DNA of 64,000 bases from NCBI RefSeq assembly GCF_029215955.1, contig NZ_JAEMVA010000004.1:25693-89692 (forward strand). Reading direction: 5' to 3'. Below the pieces are notes generated by a model. That model was not told where the DNA came from. It did not search any database and saw only the letters and a program-made list of their open reading frames with translations. A program made the translations under genes and the position numbers. Every line of letters begins with the position of its first letter. Position 1 is the first letter of the stretch. Source of the DNA: Sulfurimonas sp. SAG-AH-194-I05 (GTDB lineage: Bacteria > Campylobacterota > Campylobacteria > Campylobacterales > Sulfurimonadaceae). This document shows positions 17,528-27,919 of the stretch, piece by piece.

Positions 17528-18787
17528 ATGCAGTTTATAGAAGCTTTAAAGCTCAAAAGTAAATTATTTTTTCTATTCATACTTATTACTTTAGGGCTTG
17601 TTAGTGTAGGCATAATGGGAACTATGAATGTGGAATCAATGAAAAAAAATCTTGATTCAGTTTATTTTGGTTCTTTAGTCCCTGTAACAGAGTTGAACGA
17701 AATGCTACAAGTGTACCATGGCGGTTTAGCATCTATACTCTATAAAGCAAAAAGTTCGGAAGTAAATAGAGATAAAACTTCAGCAAAAATTGAACTGTCA
17801 CTGAATAAAATTAACAAAATATGGAATTCATATAAAAGCCATTTTAAACGTGATAATGAACTTGACTATATAGAATATGTAAATATAGAAATAAAAAATG
17901 TTAATTATTACTTTGTAACTATGCTTCGTTACGTACGGAAAAATAATAATTTAGAAGAACTTTCTATTGTTTCTTTAGAAAAGAATGTTTCACATATTCA
18001 TACAGTATTACAAAAACTTATTACGTACGAAGTAGATATGGCAAAGTATGAAAGAAAAGTATTTTTAAGCAAGTATGAAAAGGCTATGTTTCGTTTAACT
18101 GTTGTTTTAGGGCTTATTATACTTGCGGTACTTATCATTTCTTATTCTGTATTTAGAAGTATTCAGAGTGACCACACAAAACTTGAAGAGGCTTCAAAAA
18201 AGCTCAAAAAACTTAATAAAAAGCTTGAAAATGTTTCGTATACTGATTCTTTAACATCTATGCATAATAGAAGATATTTTAATCTTGTATATGAGAGAGA
18301 ATTAAAAAGAGCAAAACGTACGCATAGTTATATTACGTTTATGATGTTAGATATTGATTTCTTTAAACAATATAATGACACGTATGGTCATTTAGAAGGT
18401 GATAACACTTTAAAATCTGTTGCAAAAGTATTAAAAGAGGTCTTACAAAGACCAAGTGACTTTGTATTTAGACTAGGTGGAGAAGAATTTGGTGTTCTTC
18501 TTACGCAAACTGACGAATCAAGTAGTGCAAAAATGGCAAGAGATATTTGTGATGCCGTACGGGATATTAAGATTGCACATAGTGCATCAAAAGCCAATGA
18601 GTTTGTTACTATTTCAATAGGCGTAGTATGTTGTATAGCCGATGATGCGCTTAATGAAGACCTCCTTCTTTCTCGCGCAGATGAAATGCTTTATGAAGCC
18701 AAAGACACAGGAAGAGATAGATATATAATAACGTCTAATGTAAATGAAAATACGGTTGGAAGTATTGATGAATTAACAGCCTCTTGA
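17528..18787 (+). CDS. membrane diguanylate cyclase with periplasmic four-helix sensor
   Basis: 419 residues. A membrane helix at about 13-35, a helical periplasmic segment to about 190 (resembling the four-helix-bundle MCP sensor), a second helix at about 195-215, a short coiled coil (EEASKKLKKLNKKLENV) and a GGDEF domain. The active site RLGGEEF and the RPSD I-site five residues before it are intact, so it should make c-di-GMP in response to a periplasmic cue. AGAGGGA precedes the ATG. Divergent from napA across a 200-nt region, which may or may not reflect functional linkage to nitrate respiration. Confidence 0.9.
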   Translation: MQFIEALKLKSKLFFLFILITLGLVSVGIMGTMNVESMKKNLDSVYFGSLVPVTELNEMLQVYHGGLASILYKAKSSEVNRDKTSAKIELSLNKINKIWNSYKSHFKRDNELDYIEYVNIEIKNVNYYFVTMLRYVRKNNNLEELSIVSLEKNVSHIHTVLQKLITYEVDMAKYERKVFLSKYEKAMFRLTVVLGLIILAVLIISYSVFRSIQSDHTKLEEASKKLKKLNKKLENVSYTDSLTSMHNRRYFNLVYERELKRAKRTHSYITFMMLDIDFFKQYNDTYGHLEGDNTLKSVAKVLKEVLQRPSDFVFRLGGEEFGVLLTQTDESSSAKMARDICDAVRDIKIAHSASKANEFVTISIGVVCCIADDALNEDLLLSRADEMLYEAKDTGRDRYIITSNVNENTVGSIDELTAS

Positions 18788-18896
18788 TATTTTTATAGAA
18801 TGCTTTGTATGTAGAAATGTAGCACAGACGGTAAGAATTTTAGGAAAATCATACAAAGTATAGGAATTAAAATACATTTTATGTAATAATGATTTT

Positions 18897-21401
18897 ATGA
18901 GAACATTTTCTGGAACTATTATAAATATTAATGATATTGAAGTGCTCGTGAGTAGTAATGGTATTATAGACAATGATAAGCTATTAATTCAGTTATTTTG
19001 TGGAAGTGCAAATATTGATTTAATTAAAAAGATTCAAACATATTTTAAGTCTTCATTTCCAAAAGCAGTATTAATCGCAACAACGAGTGATGGTGTAATC
19101 GATGGAAAAAATGTTTATGAAAAAGATGTTAGCAGTATCGTCTTTTCATGTTTTGAAAAAACTACCTTGCACGCTTCTTGTGTTGCACATGATGATTACC
19201 AGCAAAATTATTTTAAATCGGGTTATGCATTAGCCTCCCATATTGTTACAGACACTACAAAACTACTTATTAGCTTTTCAGACGGTATTAATACTAATGG
19301 AGAAGAGTATGTTAACGGTATAAGCGAATTTGACAGTAAAGTAATGCTAGCAGGTGGTATGGCTGGTGACAATGGTGCCCTAGCTATGACATATGTTTTT
19401 GATAAAGAAAATATTATGAGTAATGGTGCTGTTGGGGTTACTTTAAATAGTGATTTTTTAGAAGTGCATTCAAATTATAACTTTGACTGGACACCAATAG
19501 GAAAAAAACTTAGTGTTACGAAGTCCGAAGGAAATCGTGTATATAAGATTGATGGGGTGCCTGTTGTAGACTTGTATGCAAGATATTTAGGCGAAGAACT
19601 CGCCAATCAACTTCCTCAAATAGGGATAGAATACCCCCTTATTGTTGATAGAGATGGAATAGATACAGCAAGAGCTGTGCTTTCACGAAATGAAGACGGA
19701 TCTCTTAACTTTGCAGGAAATATCATAGAGGGTGAATATATCCGTTTTGGTATTGGAAATATTGAGTCGATTCTTTCAAGTGCAGAGGGAAATTTACGAA
19801 ATGTTTTAACTAAAAGTAGTAAAAAAGTAGAAGCTTTTTATATTTACTCTTGTATGGCTAGACGACGTTTTATGGGGAATCATATAGAAAAAGAATTAAA
19901 ACCTTTTGCGGATATAGCAACAACTTCTGGTTTTTTTACATATGGTGAGTTTTTTCATAAAAAGGGAACAAACCAACTTTTAAATGAAACAATGACTGTG
20001 TTATCACTTTCTGAATCCACTGCAACTAATGATGTGATGCCTAAAGGTAGGTTAGTCCTTGATAGACATTTTACTACAAACCCTGTTCATACTGTTTCAC
20101 ATTTAACAAATGTAATATCAAAAGAACTCGAAGAGCTAAACAGTACACTTGAATCTCGTATAGATATGAGTACAAAGATGCTTTTTAAACAGGCTTATTA
20201 CAATAAATTAACAGACTTACCAAACAGACTCAAGCTATTACAAGATCTTCCTTCAAATAGAGGAAATACTTTAATTTTAGTGAATATAGATAAATTTACT
20301 ATTATTAATGATTTTTATGGACATGAATTTGGAGATTTAGTTTTAAAAAAAATAGCTAGAATTTTAAAAGATTTTAGTTTTGAATTAGAAGCAATTATAT
20401 TTAAATTACCATCGGATGAATTTGCTATTCTTATACAAGAAACATTTGAAAAAGAGTACATTATTAGGATTGTGAAAAGACTTTTATTAATGGTTCAAAA
20501 TTATGAAATTACACATGCTACTAGTACTATTAAAATTGATGTTACTTTGTCTGCTGCGGAAATAGGTGAGGGTGAATTAGGGCTTATTAATGCAAATATG
20601 GCGATTAAGTTAGCTAAAAAGAAAGGCTTAGATTATTTACTTTTTGATGAATCTTTACTCATCCATAAAGACTATGAAAGAAATATTGTAATAGCACAAG
20701 AGATACGTCAGGCTATAGAAACTAACAATATTATTGCATATTATCAACCAATATATATTACGGGCACATCAACAATAGAAAAATATGAATGTTTAGTCCG
20801 TTTAAGAAAAGCTAATGGTGTCATATTAAGTCCCTTTAGTTTTTTATCCATTGCACAAAAAATTAAGTTATACCCTAAAATAACAGAAATAATGATAGAA
20901 AATACATTTAAATATTTTAAAGATACTTCTTATAATTTTTCCATTAACCTTGCCTTTGAAGATATATTAAAAAAAGAAACCTATGCTTTTCTTTTTGAAA
21001 AAATTGAAGAATATGGAATTGGAAAACAGCTTACAATAGAGATTTTAGAAACACAAGAAATAGATGACCAAGTACTTATGCATAAATTTATAGAAAAAAT
21101 TTATGGAACTGGTGCAAAGGTTGCTCTTGATGATTTTGGAAGTGGATTTGCTAACTTTCATCATATTACAAGTATCAGAGCTGATTATTTAAAGATTGAT
21201 GGTTCTCTTATTAAAAATATAGACAAAGATGATAATGCAAAACTTGTTGTTGAGACAATTATTATTTTTGCTAAGAAGTTAGGTATGAAAACAGTAGCAG
21301 AATTTGTGCACTCAAAAGAGGTTTACGATATTGTTTGTGAATTAGGCATTGATTTATCGCAAGGGTACTATCTTGATGAACCACTGGCTACAATAAAGTA
21401 G
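18897..21401 (+). CDS. FIST-domain protein with degenerate GGDEF and EAL domains
   Basis: 834 residues, no membrane segment. Residues about 30-210 are FIST-N (IATTSDGVIDG; FSDGINTNGEEYVNGI; AGGMAGDNG) and 225-365 FIST-C (FYIYSCMARRRFMGN). A GGDEF-like domain follows (about 430-585) with SDEF in place of GGDEF, so no cyclase activity is expected. The C-terminal EAL domain has DDFGSGFANF and YLKIDGSLI, but the EAL signature reads ECL and NLAFEDI replaces the usual Asn-Leu-Ser. FIST is thought to bind small ligands such as amino acids. It may be a ligand-controlled phosphodiesterase or only a c-di-GMP binder. Ends flush against the convergent SUI1 gene. Confidence 0.87.
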   Translation: MRTFSGTIININDIEVLVSSNGIIDNDKLLIQLFCGSANIDLIKKIQTYFKSSFPKAVLIATTSDGVIDGKNVYEKDVSSIVFSCFEKTTLHASCVAHDDYQQNYFKSGYALASHIVTDTTKLLISFSDGINTNGEEYVNGISEFDSKVMLAGGMAGDNGALAMTYVFDKENIMSNGAVGVTLNSDFLEVHSNYNFDWTPIGKKLSVTKSEGNRVYKIDGVPVVDLYARYLGEELANQLPQIGIEYPLIVDRDGIDTARAVLSRNEDGSLNFAGNIIEGEYIRFGIGNIESILSSAEGNLRNVLTKSSKKVEAFYIYSCMARRRFMGNHIEKELKPFADIATTSGFFTYGEFFHKKGTNQLLNETMTVLSLSESTATNDVMPKGRLVLDRHFTTNPVHTVSHLTNVISKELEELNSTLESRIDMSTKMLFKQAYYNKLTDLPNRLKLLQDLPSNRGNTLILVNIDKFTIINDFYGHEFGDLVLKKIARILKDFSFELEAIIFKLPSDEFAILIQETFEKEYIIRIVKRLLLMVQNYEITHATSTIKIDVTLSAAEIGEGELGLINANMAIKLAKKKGLDYLLFDESLLIHKDYERNIVIAQEIRQAIETNNIIAYYQPIYITGTSTIEKYECLVRLRKANGVILSPFSFLSIAQKIKLYPKITEIMIENTFKYFKDTSYNFSINLAFEDILKKETYAFLFEKIEEYGIGKQLTIEILETQEIDDQVLMHKFIEKIYGTGAKVALDDFGSGFANFHHITSIRADYLKIDGSLIKNIDKDDNAKLVVETIIIFAKKLGMKTVAEFVHSKEVYDIVCELGIDLSQGYYLDEPLATIK

Positions 21402-21746
21402 CTAGTGCCCTTGGCAGAACTTAAAGCCCTCTACTAAAAGAAGTTCACGAAGTTTATCTTTGAGTTCTCCCTGAAACTCCATCCAACCATCTTTTAAAAT
21501 ACCACCACATCCAAGTTTCTTTTTTAACTTTTTTAAAAGTGCAGTAGCATCACTTTTGGGAACTTGAAAAGCTCCAACAATTGTAACAGTTTTACCTCTA
21601 CGTTTTTCTTTTTTAAAAAGTAAAAAGTGTTTATTTGGTTCAATAATTTCATTTGAGATAACTGTTTTTCTGACACTTTGAACTTCAGCCCAAGAGTCAT
21701 CTATTTCGGCACCTATAAAAAGGTCAAGTTTTTTACCTCTACTCAT
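21402..21746 (-). CDS. SUI1/YciH-family translation initiation factor-like protein
   Basis: 114 residues. The C-terminal 80 residues are the SUI1 domain: KTVTIVGAFQVPKSDATALL, LKKKLGCGGILKDGWMEFQG and the terminal VEGFKFCQGH are hallmarks of bacterial YciH/eIF1-like proteins. In E. coli YciH affects start-codon fidelity. Overlaps the DUF1653 gene by 8 nt; four genes (ABC-F, DUF5718, DUF1653, SUI1) run as one operon on the minus strand. Confidence 0.9.
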   Translation of the reverse strand: MSRGKKLDLFIGAEIDDSWAEVQSVRKTVISNEIIEPNKHFLLFKKEKRRGKTVTIVGAFQVPKSDATALLKKLKKKLGCGGILKDGWMEFQGELKDKLRELLLVEGFKFCQGH

Positions 21747-21957
21747 CTATTTCTTCCCCTATGTATTTAAATCGAGGAACTTCTTTTTCATCTATAATTA
21801 CATTTTCAAAAAACATTGAAAGGGGACGTACCCAAAGGTCATACTTGCCATAAAGCGTACGGTAGAGGACAAGAGTTTCTTCTGTCTCGCTATGCGTAAC
21901 GGTATCGATTACTTGGTATTTATTACCCTTATAATGCTCATAAATACCTTTTTGCAT
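21739..21957 (-). CDS. DUF1653 small protein
   Basis: 72 residues matching the DUF1653 pattern: GIYEHYKGNKYQVIDTVTHSE, LVLYRTLYG, WVRPLSMFFE and a final GEEID. The fold is a small beta-barrel; no biochemical role is established that I know of. It lies between the DUF5718 and SUI1 genes in an operon with 2-nt spacing and 8-nt overlap. Confidence 0.85.
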   Translation of the reverse strand: MQKGIYEHYKGNKYQVIDTVTHSETEETLVLYRTLYGKYDLWVRPLSMFFENVIIDEKEVPRFKYIGEEIDE

Positions 21958-21959
21958 GT

Positions 21960-22802
21960 TTAAATAATCTTTTGTGCTAGGACACTTATATTTTTGCCAG
22001 TGTACTCGTTTTTTTCAACTGATGTGCGTAGCATATCATGTGAGATTTCATCATGATTATATACAATAATGATTATTTCATCATCTGTTTGTAAAAAAGT
22101 TTTTTCTCCATACTCTGTATAACGTGTAGCACCAATACTAATGATAGCCTGTGTCGGATTCCCACATGCTGCTATATATTCGTTAATTGGTTCCAGTGGA
22201 CCAAAGTCTTTTTGCGTGTTAAGCTGGTTTAGCATCCATTGCGTAAGCGTATCATAGAAGTAGCTGTATCCACGTAATGCTACATTTTCACCATAGGCAT
22301 ATACTTTATTATCTCTGCGTAAATACGAAGCGATAGAATAGGTGTCCATTAGACTACCATCTGTAAAAGTATCAAGAGAAATGAGTTCTTGAGCAAAGCC
22401 TTTTGAGCTGCAGCCCCAGTTTTTTTTATCGCTAATTTTATTTGCTCCAGCTACACGAATAGAGCAGTCGTTATATGCTCCAAAATGTGTTGGTTTTATA
22501 GCGCATAAAATATTATTATCGTAGGTAAGTTCACAAACAAGAGCAACTTCAGGTTCTGCTTGAACATTGACTTTTTCTTTTGGCAGTTTTATAGTATGTG
22601 AAGAAAGAGGATAGGTACTTAAAATTTCTTTTGCTTGAATATTTGCATGTGGAAAGGGAAGATAAAAAGGAAACATTCCCTTTGGAGCTGCTTCTTCAGC
22701 TGTTATAATGTCTTTAAACTCTTCAAGTTCACCTGCTTGTGCAAGGTGAAGTGCAAAATTTCCGGCTATTCCTAGACCAAGATATTTTGCATATTTTGAC
22801 AT
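21960..22802 (-). CDS. DUF5718-like protein
   Basis: 280 residues, soluble. It opens YLGLGIAGNFALHLAQAGE and contains PFYLPFPHANIQ, VALVCELTYDN and TQAIISIGATRYTEYGEKTF. I take this to be the DUF5718 family found in Campylobacterota and a few other Gram-negatives. The second half recalls the fumarylacetoacetate-hydrolase-like fold in places, but I see no clear metal triad, so no function is assigned. The start overlaps the ABC-F stop by 1 nt. Confidence 0.65.
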   Translation of the reverse strand: MSKYAKYLGLGIAGNFALHLAQAGELEEFKDIITAEEAAPKGMFPFYLPFPHANIQAKEILSTYPLSSHTIKLPKEKVNVQAEPEVALVCELTYDNNILCAIKPTHFGAYNDCSIRVAGANKISDKKNWGCSSKGFAQELISLDTFTDGSLMDTYSIASYLRRDNKVYAYGENVALRGYSYFYDTLTQWMLNQLNTQKDFGPLEPINEYIAACGNPTQAIISIGATRYTEYGEKTFLQTDDEIIIIVYNHDEISHDMLRTSVEKNEYTGKNISVLAQKII

Positions 22803-24406
22803 TAGATTTCGCCTTTAGCTTTTCTCTCTGCATATTCCTCATACGAACCTTTAAAGTCTGTAATACTTCCATCTGCATGAATCTCGATTATACGTGAAGC
22901 AAATGCGTCAAGTAACTCTCTATCATGTGAAACACAAATTACATTTCCTTTAAATTCAAGAAGACCTTCACCTAGGGCAACAATAGCTTCAAGGTCAAGG
23001 TGATTTGATGGCTCATCAAGAACTAAAAAGTTTCCACCCTCGAGCATCATTTTAGAAAGCATCATTCTATGTTTTTCACCACCAGAGATACTGACAACAC
23101 TTTTTTCTTGTTGCTCTCCGTTAAAGAGCATACGCCCAAGACAGTTACGAATTTCTGCAATATCACGCTTAGGATCATGTGCACGTAACCAATCATAAAG
23201 TGTACCATCTCCACTAATAGTATCTGCTGTATCTTGAGGGAAGTAAGAGTTTTCTATTGTCGCACCCCAGTTTATTTCTCCAGCATTTGGTTTCATCTCT
23301 TCCATCATTATTTTAACTAAAGTAGATTTTCCAACACCATTTCCACCGATAAGTGCAACTTTTTCACCTGGTTCAAATTTTAAAGACACATCTTTAAGAA
23401 CTGCATTATCACCATAAGAGTGGCTTACATTTACTAAGTGTAATGCTTCATCACCCATCTGACGTTTCGCTTTAAAGACAATACTCGGGTCACGTCTTGA
23501 AGATGGTTTAATATCTTCTATCTCTAATTTATCAAGTTTTCTTTGTCTTGAAGTTGCTTGTTTTGCTTTTGAAGCATTTGCAGAGAAACGACGAACAAAA
23601 GCTTCGAGTTCATCTTTTTCTTTTTGTTTCTTTGCATTGTCAAGTTCCATTTGTTTGGCGAGAACATTTGCTGCGATATACCAGTCATCATACGTACCAG
23701 TAAATTCACGAATTTTTTGGTAGTCAACATCGAGTATATTTGTAACAACAGCATTTAAAAAGTGTCTATCATGTGAAATGACTACAAGTGTACCCTCGTG
23801 ACGTTGCAGCTCATTTTCTAGCCAAGAAATAGTTTCTATATCTTGATTATTTGTAGGCTCATCGAGAAATAAAACATCTGGTTTTGGATAAAGAACTTGT
23901 GCAAGTAAAACTTTGAACTTATCAGCTGAATCAAGTGTAGACATAAGGTTGTTATGATTCTCTACAGGAATACCAACATTTGCAAGAATTTTACCGATAT
24001 TTACGTCGTATTCGTATGTAGGGTCTTCTTCAACACAAATAACTTCTAAGTCAGCAAGACGGTTGTTCACAGCATCATCTTCAAAGTCACCCGTTGCATA
24101 AAGGTCTTCTTTTTCTTTAATAGCATCAAAGAGACGCTTATTTCCATAAAGAACAGCATCTATAAGTGTGTACTCTTCAAAGGCAAATTGATTTTGACCT
24201 AAAACACCAACTTTGTTAGCTTTAGGGATAACAACATCACCTTCGTATTCATTAATTTGACCACTTAAAATATTAAGGAAAGTTGTTTTACCAGCACCAT
24301 TAGCACCGATTAAACCGTATCTTTTATGACGGTCAAGTTTGAGGTTTATATCTTGAAATAGAACTCTATTTCCGTATCGCATTATGAGGTTTTGTACTCT
24401 TACCAT
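22802..24406 (-). CDS. ABC-F family ATPase (YbiT/Uup-like)
   Basis: 534 residues, two ABC cassettes without membrane segments. The first Walker A is GANGAGKTT near residue 36 with LFLDEPTNNQD; the second is GGNGVGKSTL near 355 with SISGGEKHRMMLS and LVLDEPSNHLD. An interdomain linker with basic helices (about 245-300) matches the P-site tRNA interaction motif of ABC-F proteins, which act on the ribosome in translation. Closest in layout to YbiT. First gene of the ABC-F/DUF5718/DUF1653/SUI1 operon, so two of its four products point to translation. Confidence 0.93.
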   Translation of the reverse strand: MVRVQNLIMRYGNRVLFQDINLKLDRHKRYGLIGANGAGKTTFLNILSGQINEYEGDVVIPKANKVGVLGQNQFAFEEYTLIDAVLYGNKRLFDAIKEKEDLYATGDFEDDAVNNRLADLEVICVEEDPTYEYDVNIGKILANVGIPVENHNNLMSTLDSADKFKVLLAQVLYPKPDVLFLDEPTNNQDIETISWLENELQRHEGTLVVISHDRHFLNAVVTNILDVDYQKIREFTGTYDDWYIAANVLAKQMELDNAKKQKEKDELEAFVRRFSANASKAKQATSRQRKLDKLEIEDIKPSSRRDPSIVFKAKRQMGDEALHLVNVSHSYGDNAVLKDVSLKFEPGEKVALIGGNGVGKSTLVKIMMEEMKPNAGEINWGATIENSYFPQDTADTISGDGTLYDWLRAHDPKRDIAEIRNCLGRMLFNGEQQEKSVVSISGGEKHRMMLSKMMLEGGNFLVLDEPSNHLDLEAIVALGEGLLEFKGNVICVSHDRELLDAFASRIIEIHADGSITDFKGSYEEYAERKAKGEI

Positions 24407-24414
24407 GAATTATT

Positions 24415-24448
24415 CTCTTAGATAAATTTTCGCGATTATATCTAAGAG
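24415..24448. repeat. perfect 10-bp inverted repeat upstream of the ABC-F gene
   Basis: CTCTTAGATA (24415-24424) and TATCTAAGAG (24439-24448) are exact inverted copies separated by 14 nt. It lies between the MCP stop and the ABC-F start. There is no U-run on the minus strand, so an operator or an RNA stem in the ABC-F leader is at least as likely as a terminator. Confidence 0.4.
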
Positions 24449-24476
24449 TTGTTTAAAAGTTCATAATTTATAAAAA

Positions 24477-26762
24477 TTAGTCTCGAGAGTGCTCTCTTTT
24501 TTCTGTTTTATAGCCTTGTAAAAGTTTGTTAAGTGTATCTGACATTTCTATCATTTCAGCTGATGTATTTGAGACTTCATCAACTGTGATTTTATTTTCT
24601 GTTGATAAATGTTCTATAGAATTCACCTGTGTAATCATGCACTCTATTGTTTTAGAGTTCTCTATGTAGCCAGTAACTGTTTGATCTACTTGAATTATTG
24701 ATTTATCAATGGAGGTGACGCTATTGCTAATATCTGTCTCAGCCTGTCCTGCATCATGGGAAAGTGTCTCAATTGCTTTGGCATTACGTGACATATTATC
24801 ACTCGCATCATTTATAGACTGAACAATAACACTAATGGTACTGTTTATTTCTGCTAATGATTTTTGTGTTCTCTCCGCAAGTTTACGTACTTCATCGGCA
24901 ACAACAGCAAACCCACGTCCATGCTCACCTGCACGAGCAGCTTCAATAGCAGCATTAAGTGCAAGTAAGTTCGTTTGGTCTGCTATGTCTGATATGACAG
25001 TAAGTACTTCTTTTACTTGCGAAGCATCATGGCTTAATTGCTCTAGTTTTTGTGATAATTCCAGTTCATCTTGTGAGCGTTCTTCTATCTCTTGTGCAAG
25101 ACTAGCTATTTGTGTATTTACTGATTTTAAAATATTTCCAGCAGTGTTAATATCTTCTTTTGTTTCTTTTGCTTGTTCAATTGAGTCTTGAAGAACACCT
25201 TGTAATGTAACTCCCTCTTTAGCAACTTTTTCTACAATCAAGCATTCTTTATCTGCTTTAACGCGCATAGTTATAGACGCTTTTTCTAATGAAAGAGCAA
25301 TAGTTGCATTCTTTTGTGAAGTGCTTGATGCCTGCGAAACAGTTAAACGTACTTTTTCAATAAACTCGTTTATATTATCTGCCACTTCTGCTACTTCATC
25401 ACCTTTTGGAACAATTATTTGGCTAGTTAAGTCTCCATCTCCAACAGCTAAATCATGCGTAGTACTTTGGAGTATCTCCAGTTTGGAAATAATAATTTTT
25501 TGTATAATAAAAAGTGAAAATAAAATAGTGAAGCCTATAAAGAGTGCAGTTGCAGTAATCGTAAGTATAAATTTATCATAAGCATTTGAGAGCGCTTCAT
25601 CTTTGTTGATTTTAACAACGATCGCCCACTGTGTACCATAGACATCTAATGGTGCATAAGAGGTGATTACTTCATTGTCAAAACAATCAATAGACGTAGT
25701 CGTTTCATTTTTTCCCTGAAGTGCATTTTTTGTAGCTTGTGTGTTTATATGAAAAAATCCAGTGGTTGTTTTATGGTTGTGAACAAGCGGTTCGTCTATT
25801 TTTTGAATGAAACGGCTGTTTGTTCTCATAACAGAGTCGGCTCCAACAAGAAAAGCTTCTCCTGATGCACCGAGTCCTACCTTGTCGTATTCATTGTTAA
25901 AATTCATGATTTCAGTGATTTTTTTCATTGGAAGTTGAAAAACTAAAGTACCTTCATTGTCTTTTTTGAAAAACATAGGCATAGCGATAAAAGCCATTTT
26001 TTTATTAAAGTTAGGCTCATAAGGTTGTATGTCTTCAAATGCCACTTCTCCAGGCTGCAGATCTTTGCTTTTTGCAAAAGCTCTTCCTAGCCCTGTATTG
26101 GCATAAGGTCCCGTAAGTACATTTGTTCCAAAGTCAGCATTTTTATATACACTGTATATGATGGTACCATCAGGATTTATAAAAAAGACATCTTCTGCTC
26201 CAAAGTCTTCTAAAATACTTTTATATGCTGAGTGTTCTTGGATATGTGTGTCAGAATAAGAGTCTTTATATTTTGGATTCATAAAAAAGTTTTCTTTATT
26301 ATCAGGGTATGGATTTTGAATGATGTAAAGATATTGTGCTCTAATTCCTGCATCTGTTTTAGGAAGGTACTCTTTTGCGTCTTTTTTGGCTGGAACATTT
26401 GGAAGATCAAAGTTTATATTTGGTAAATATTTTGTTTCATAGTAGTCAATTAAAGCTTTTTTTGCAAGATCTATATCTATGTCAAGGTCTTCAAACTCTT
26501 CAAAACCTTCATCATATTCCCAAAGAAGGCGTATTGTTTTGTTTGTTGATGTTTTTGAGTTTAAAATATATTTTATCTCTTGAAAATAATCTTGCACATG
26601 TTGTATCTTACTCATTTTTATAGAACTCATTTGGTCCATTCGTGTTTGAACAATCTCTTCTTTGGCATTTATCGCGGCACTAAAGGAAGTCCCAATTCCT
26701 AAAATAAACATAATGGTGATAAAAAATATAGTGAGCCTAAATTTAATGCTTTTTGTATTCAT
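24477..26762 (-). CDS. methyl-accepting chemotaxis protein with large periplasmic sensor
   Basis: 761 residues. TM1 at about 10-30, a periplasmic region of about 360 residues resembling a double-CACHE sensor ([37 protein letters not shown] is the typical membrane-proximal CACHE end), TM2 near 400-420, HAMP, then the signalling hairpin with [20 protein letters not shown] near residue 610. It signals to CheA/CheW in the cytoplasm. Ligand unknown. No C-terminal CheR-tethering pentapeptide. Its hairpin is nearly identical to that of the CZB receptor at 33014. Confidence 0.93.
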   Translation of the reverse strand: MNTKSIKFRLTIFFITIMFILGIGTSFSAAINAKEEIVQTRMDQMSSIKMSKIQHVQDYFQEIKYILNSKTSTNKTIRLLWEYDEGFEEFEDLDIDIDLAKKALIDYYETKYLPNINFDLPNVPAKKDAKEYLPKTDAGIRAQYLYIIQNPYPDNKENFFMNPKYKDSYSDTHIQEHSAYKSILEDFGAEDVFFINPDGTIIYSVYKNADFGTNVLTGPYANTGLGRAFAKSKDLQPGEVAFEDIQPYEPNFNKKMAFIAMPMFFKKDNEGTLVFQLPMKKITEIMNFNNEYDKVGLGASGEAFLVGADSVMRTNSRFIQKIDEPLVHNHKTTTGFFHINTQATKNALQGKNETTTSIDCFDNEVITSYAPLDVYGTQWAIVVKINKDEALSNAYDKFILTITATALFIGFTILFSLFIIQKIIISKLEILQSTTHDLAVGDGDLTSQIIVPKGDEVAEVADNINEFIEKVRLTVSQASSTSQKNATIALSLEKASITMRVKADKECLIVEKVAKEGVTLQGVLQDSIEQAKETKEDINTAGNILKSVNTQIASLAQEIEERSQDELELSQKLEQLSHDASQVKEVLTVISDIADQTNLLALNAAIEAARAGEHGRGFAVVADEVRKLAERTQKSLAEINSTISVIVQSINDASDNMSRNAKAIETLSHDAGQAETDISNSVTSIDKSIIQVDQTVTGYIENSKTIECMITQVNSIEHLSTENKITVDEVSNTSAEMIEMSDTLNKLLQGYKTEKREHSRD

Positions 26763-26863
26763 GAAAATTACCTTCTATTACTAAACTTTTATAATAATAT
26801 AGTTTAGCATAAAATAACTTTTATTAATGCTTAAAGGAGGTGGTTTTTCAATGTTTTAGTATT

Positions 26864-27919
26864 TTATTTGAATAGTAATTCGAATATACTTCCCTTACTT
26901 GAAGAACTGACATTGATTTTTATATGCATAGCTTTTGCAAGACGTTTGACAATGTCTAGCCCGATTCCACTACTGTTTTTATCACTAAATGAACGTTCAA
27001 AAATTTTATGAGGGTTTTGTATGCCAGCTCCTTCATCTTGAATATATAATGATTTTTCTTTTGTATATATATGAATAGAACCATTTTTTATATTGTATTT
27101 GCAGGCATTAGAAATAATATTTTGAAGTATTTGTTTTGTTGCGTTTTGATTGAGTTTTACTTTTAAGTGTTGGCATGTGACATGAAACAGTATGTCTGGG
27201 TGTATTTGCTTTTGAATTTGTATGACATCATGGATAATTGTGCATATATCTAAACTTTGCATTTGAAAGGTTTCTTCTTCTAAAAGAATTGTAAGATTCT
27301 CATGAAGTTCTGAAATTGTATGTACGCTTTTGTTGAGTCGTATAATTGCTTTGTTGTCTTCTAGTAATGAAACTTTTTCTAAAAGTTTCATATTTAATTT
27401 TATAGAAGTGACGGGAGTATTTAAGTCATGAATGAGGTCTTTTGCAAATTTATCGAGTTTTATAATACTTTCTTTGAGTGGCTTTAATGCGTTTATTGCA
27501 AGTTTATAACTGATAAAAGCAAAGAAAAGAAGTAATACAATATTGCCAATAATAAGTTGTTTCTTTAACTGGGAAACCCTTGAATCAAAAAGTTTTTTTG
27601 ACTTAGATACTTTTATATATTTACGTGGATTAATTGTAGGAATGAGTTTGTTAAACTCTTGATGATTGCGTATAAAGTTATCCATGTCAATATGTGTACT
27701 TGAATAAACAAATATGTGGTGGTACTCTTTTGGAAATACTTTCGTGCCATCACCCATTTTTAAGTGCCGTGCATATTCTATAAGAGAAAACTCTTCTTCT
27801 TTCAAATAATGTTCTTGTGTTTGAGAAAAATAAAAAAAACTACTAATGAGTATAAGCAAGGCGACACTCAAAAAATAAATAAGAAAAAATTTTAGAAAAG
27901 CTATTCTTTCATGTTGCAA
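26864..27919 (-). CDS. sensor histidine kinase, partner of the adjacent OmpR-type regulator
   Basis: 351 residues from a TTG start that overlaps the regulator stop by 11 nt. TM1 at about 10-30, a short periplasmic loop of about 80 residues, TM2 at about 122-142, the phospho-acceptor HDLNTP near 165, N-box NIISNACKYN near 265, DEGAGI and a GIGLDIV glycine loop. No HAMP domain is evident. It is paralogous to the kinase at 57395 (same H-box and N-box words), and the two pairs probably arose by duplication. Signal unknown. Confidence 0.9.
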   Translation of the reverse strand: MQHERIAFLKFFLIYFLSVALLILISSFFYFSQTQEHYLKEEEFSLIEYARHLKMGDGTKVFPKEYHHIFVYSSTHIDMDNFIRNHQEFNKLIPTINPRKYIKVSKSKKLFDSRVSQLKKQLIIGNIVLLLFFAFISYKLAINALKPLKESIIKLDKFAKDLIHDLNTPVTSIKLNMKLLEKVSLLEDNKAIIRLNKSVHTISELHENLTILLEEETFQMQSLDICTIIHDVIQIQKQIHPDILFHVTCQHLKVKLNQNATKQILQNIISNACKYNIKNGSIHIYTKEKSLYIQDEGAGIQNPHKIFERSFSDKNSSGIGLDIVKRLAKAMHIKINVSSSSKGSIFELLFK

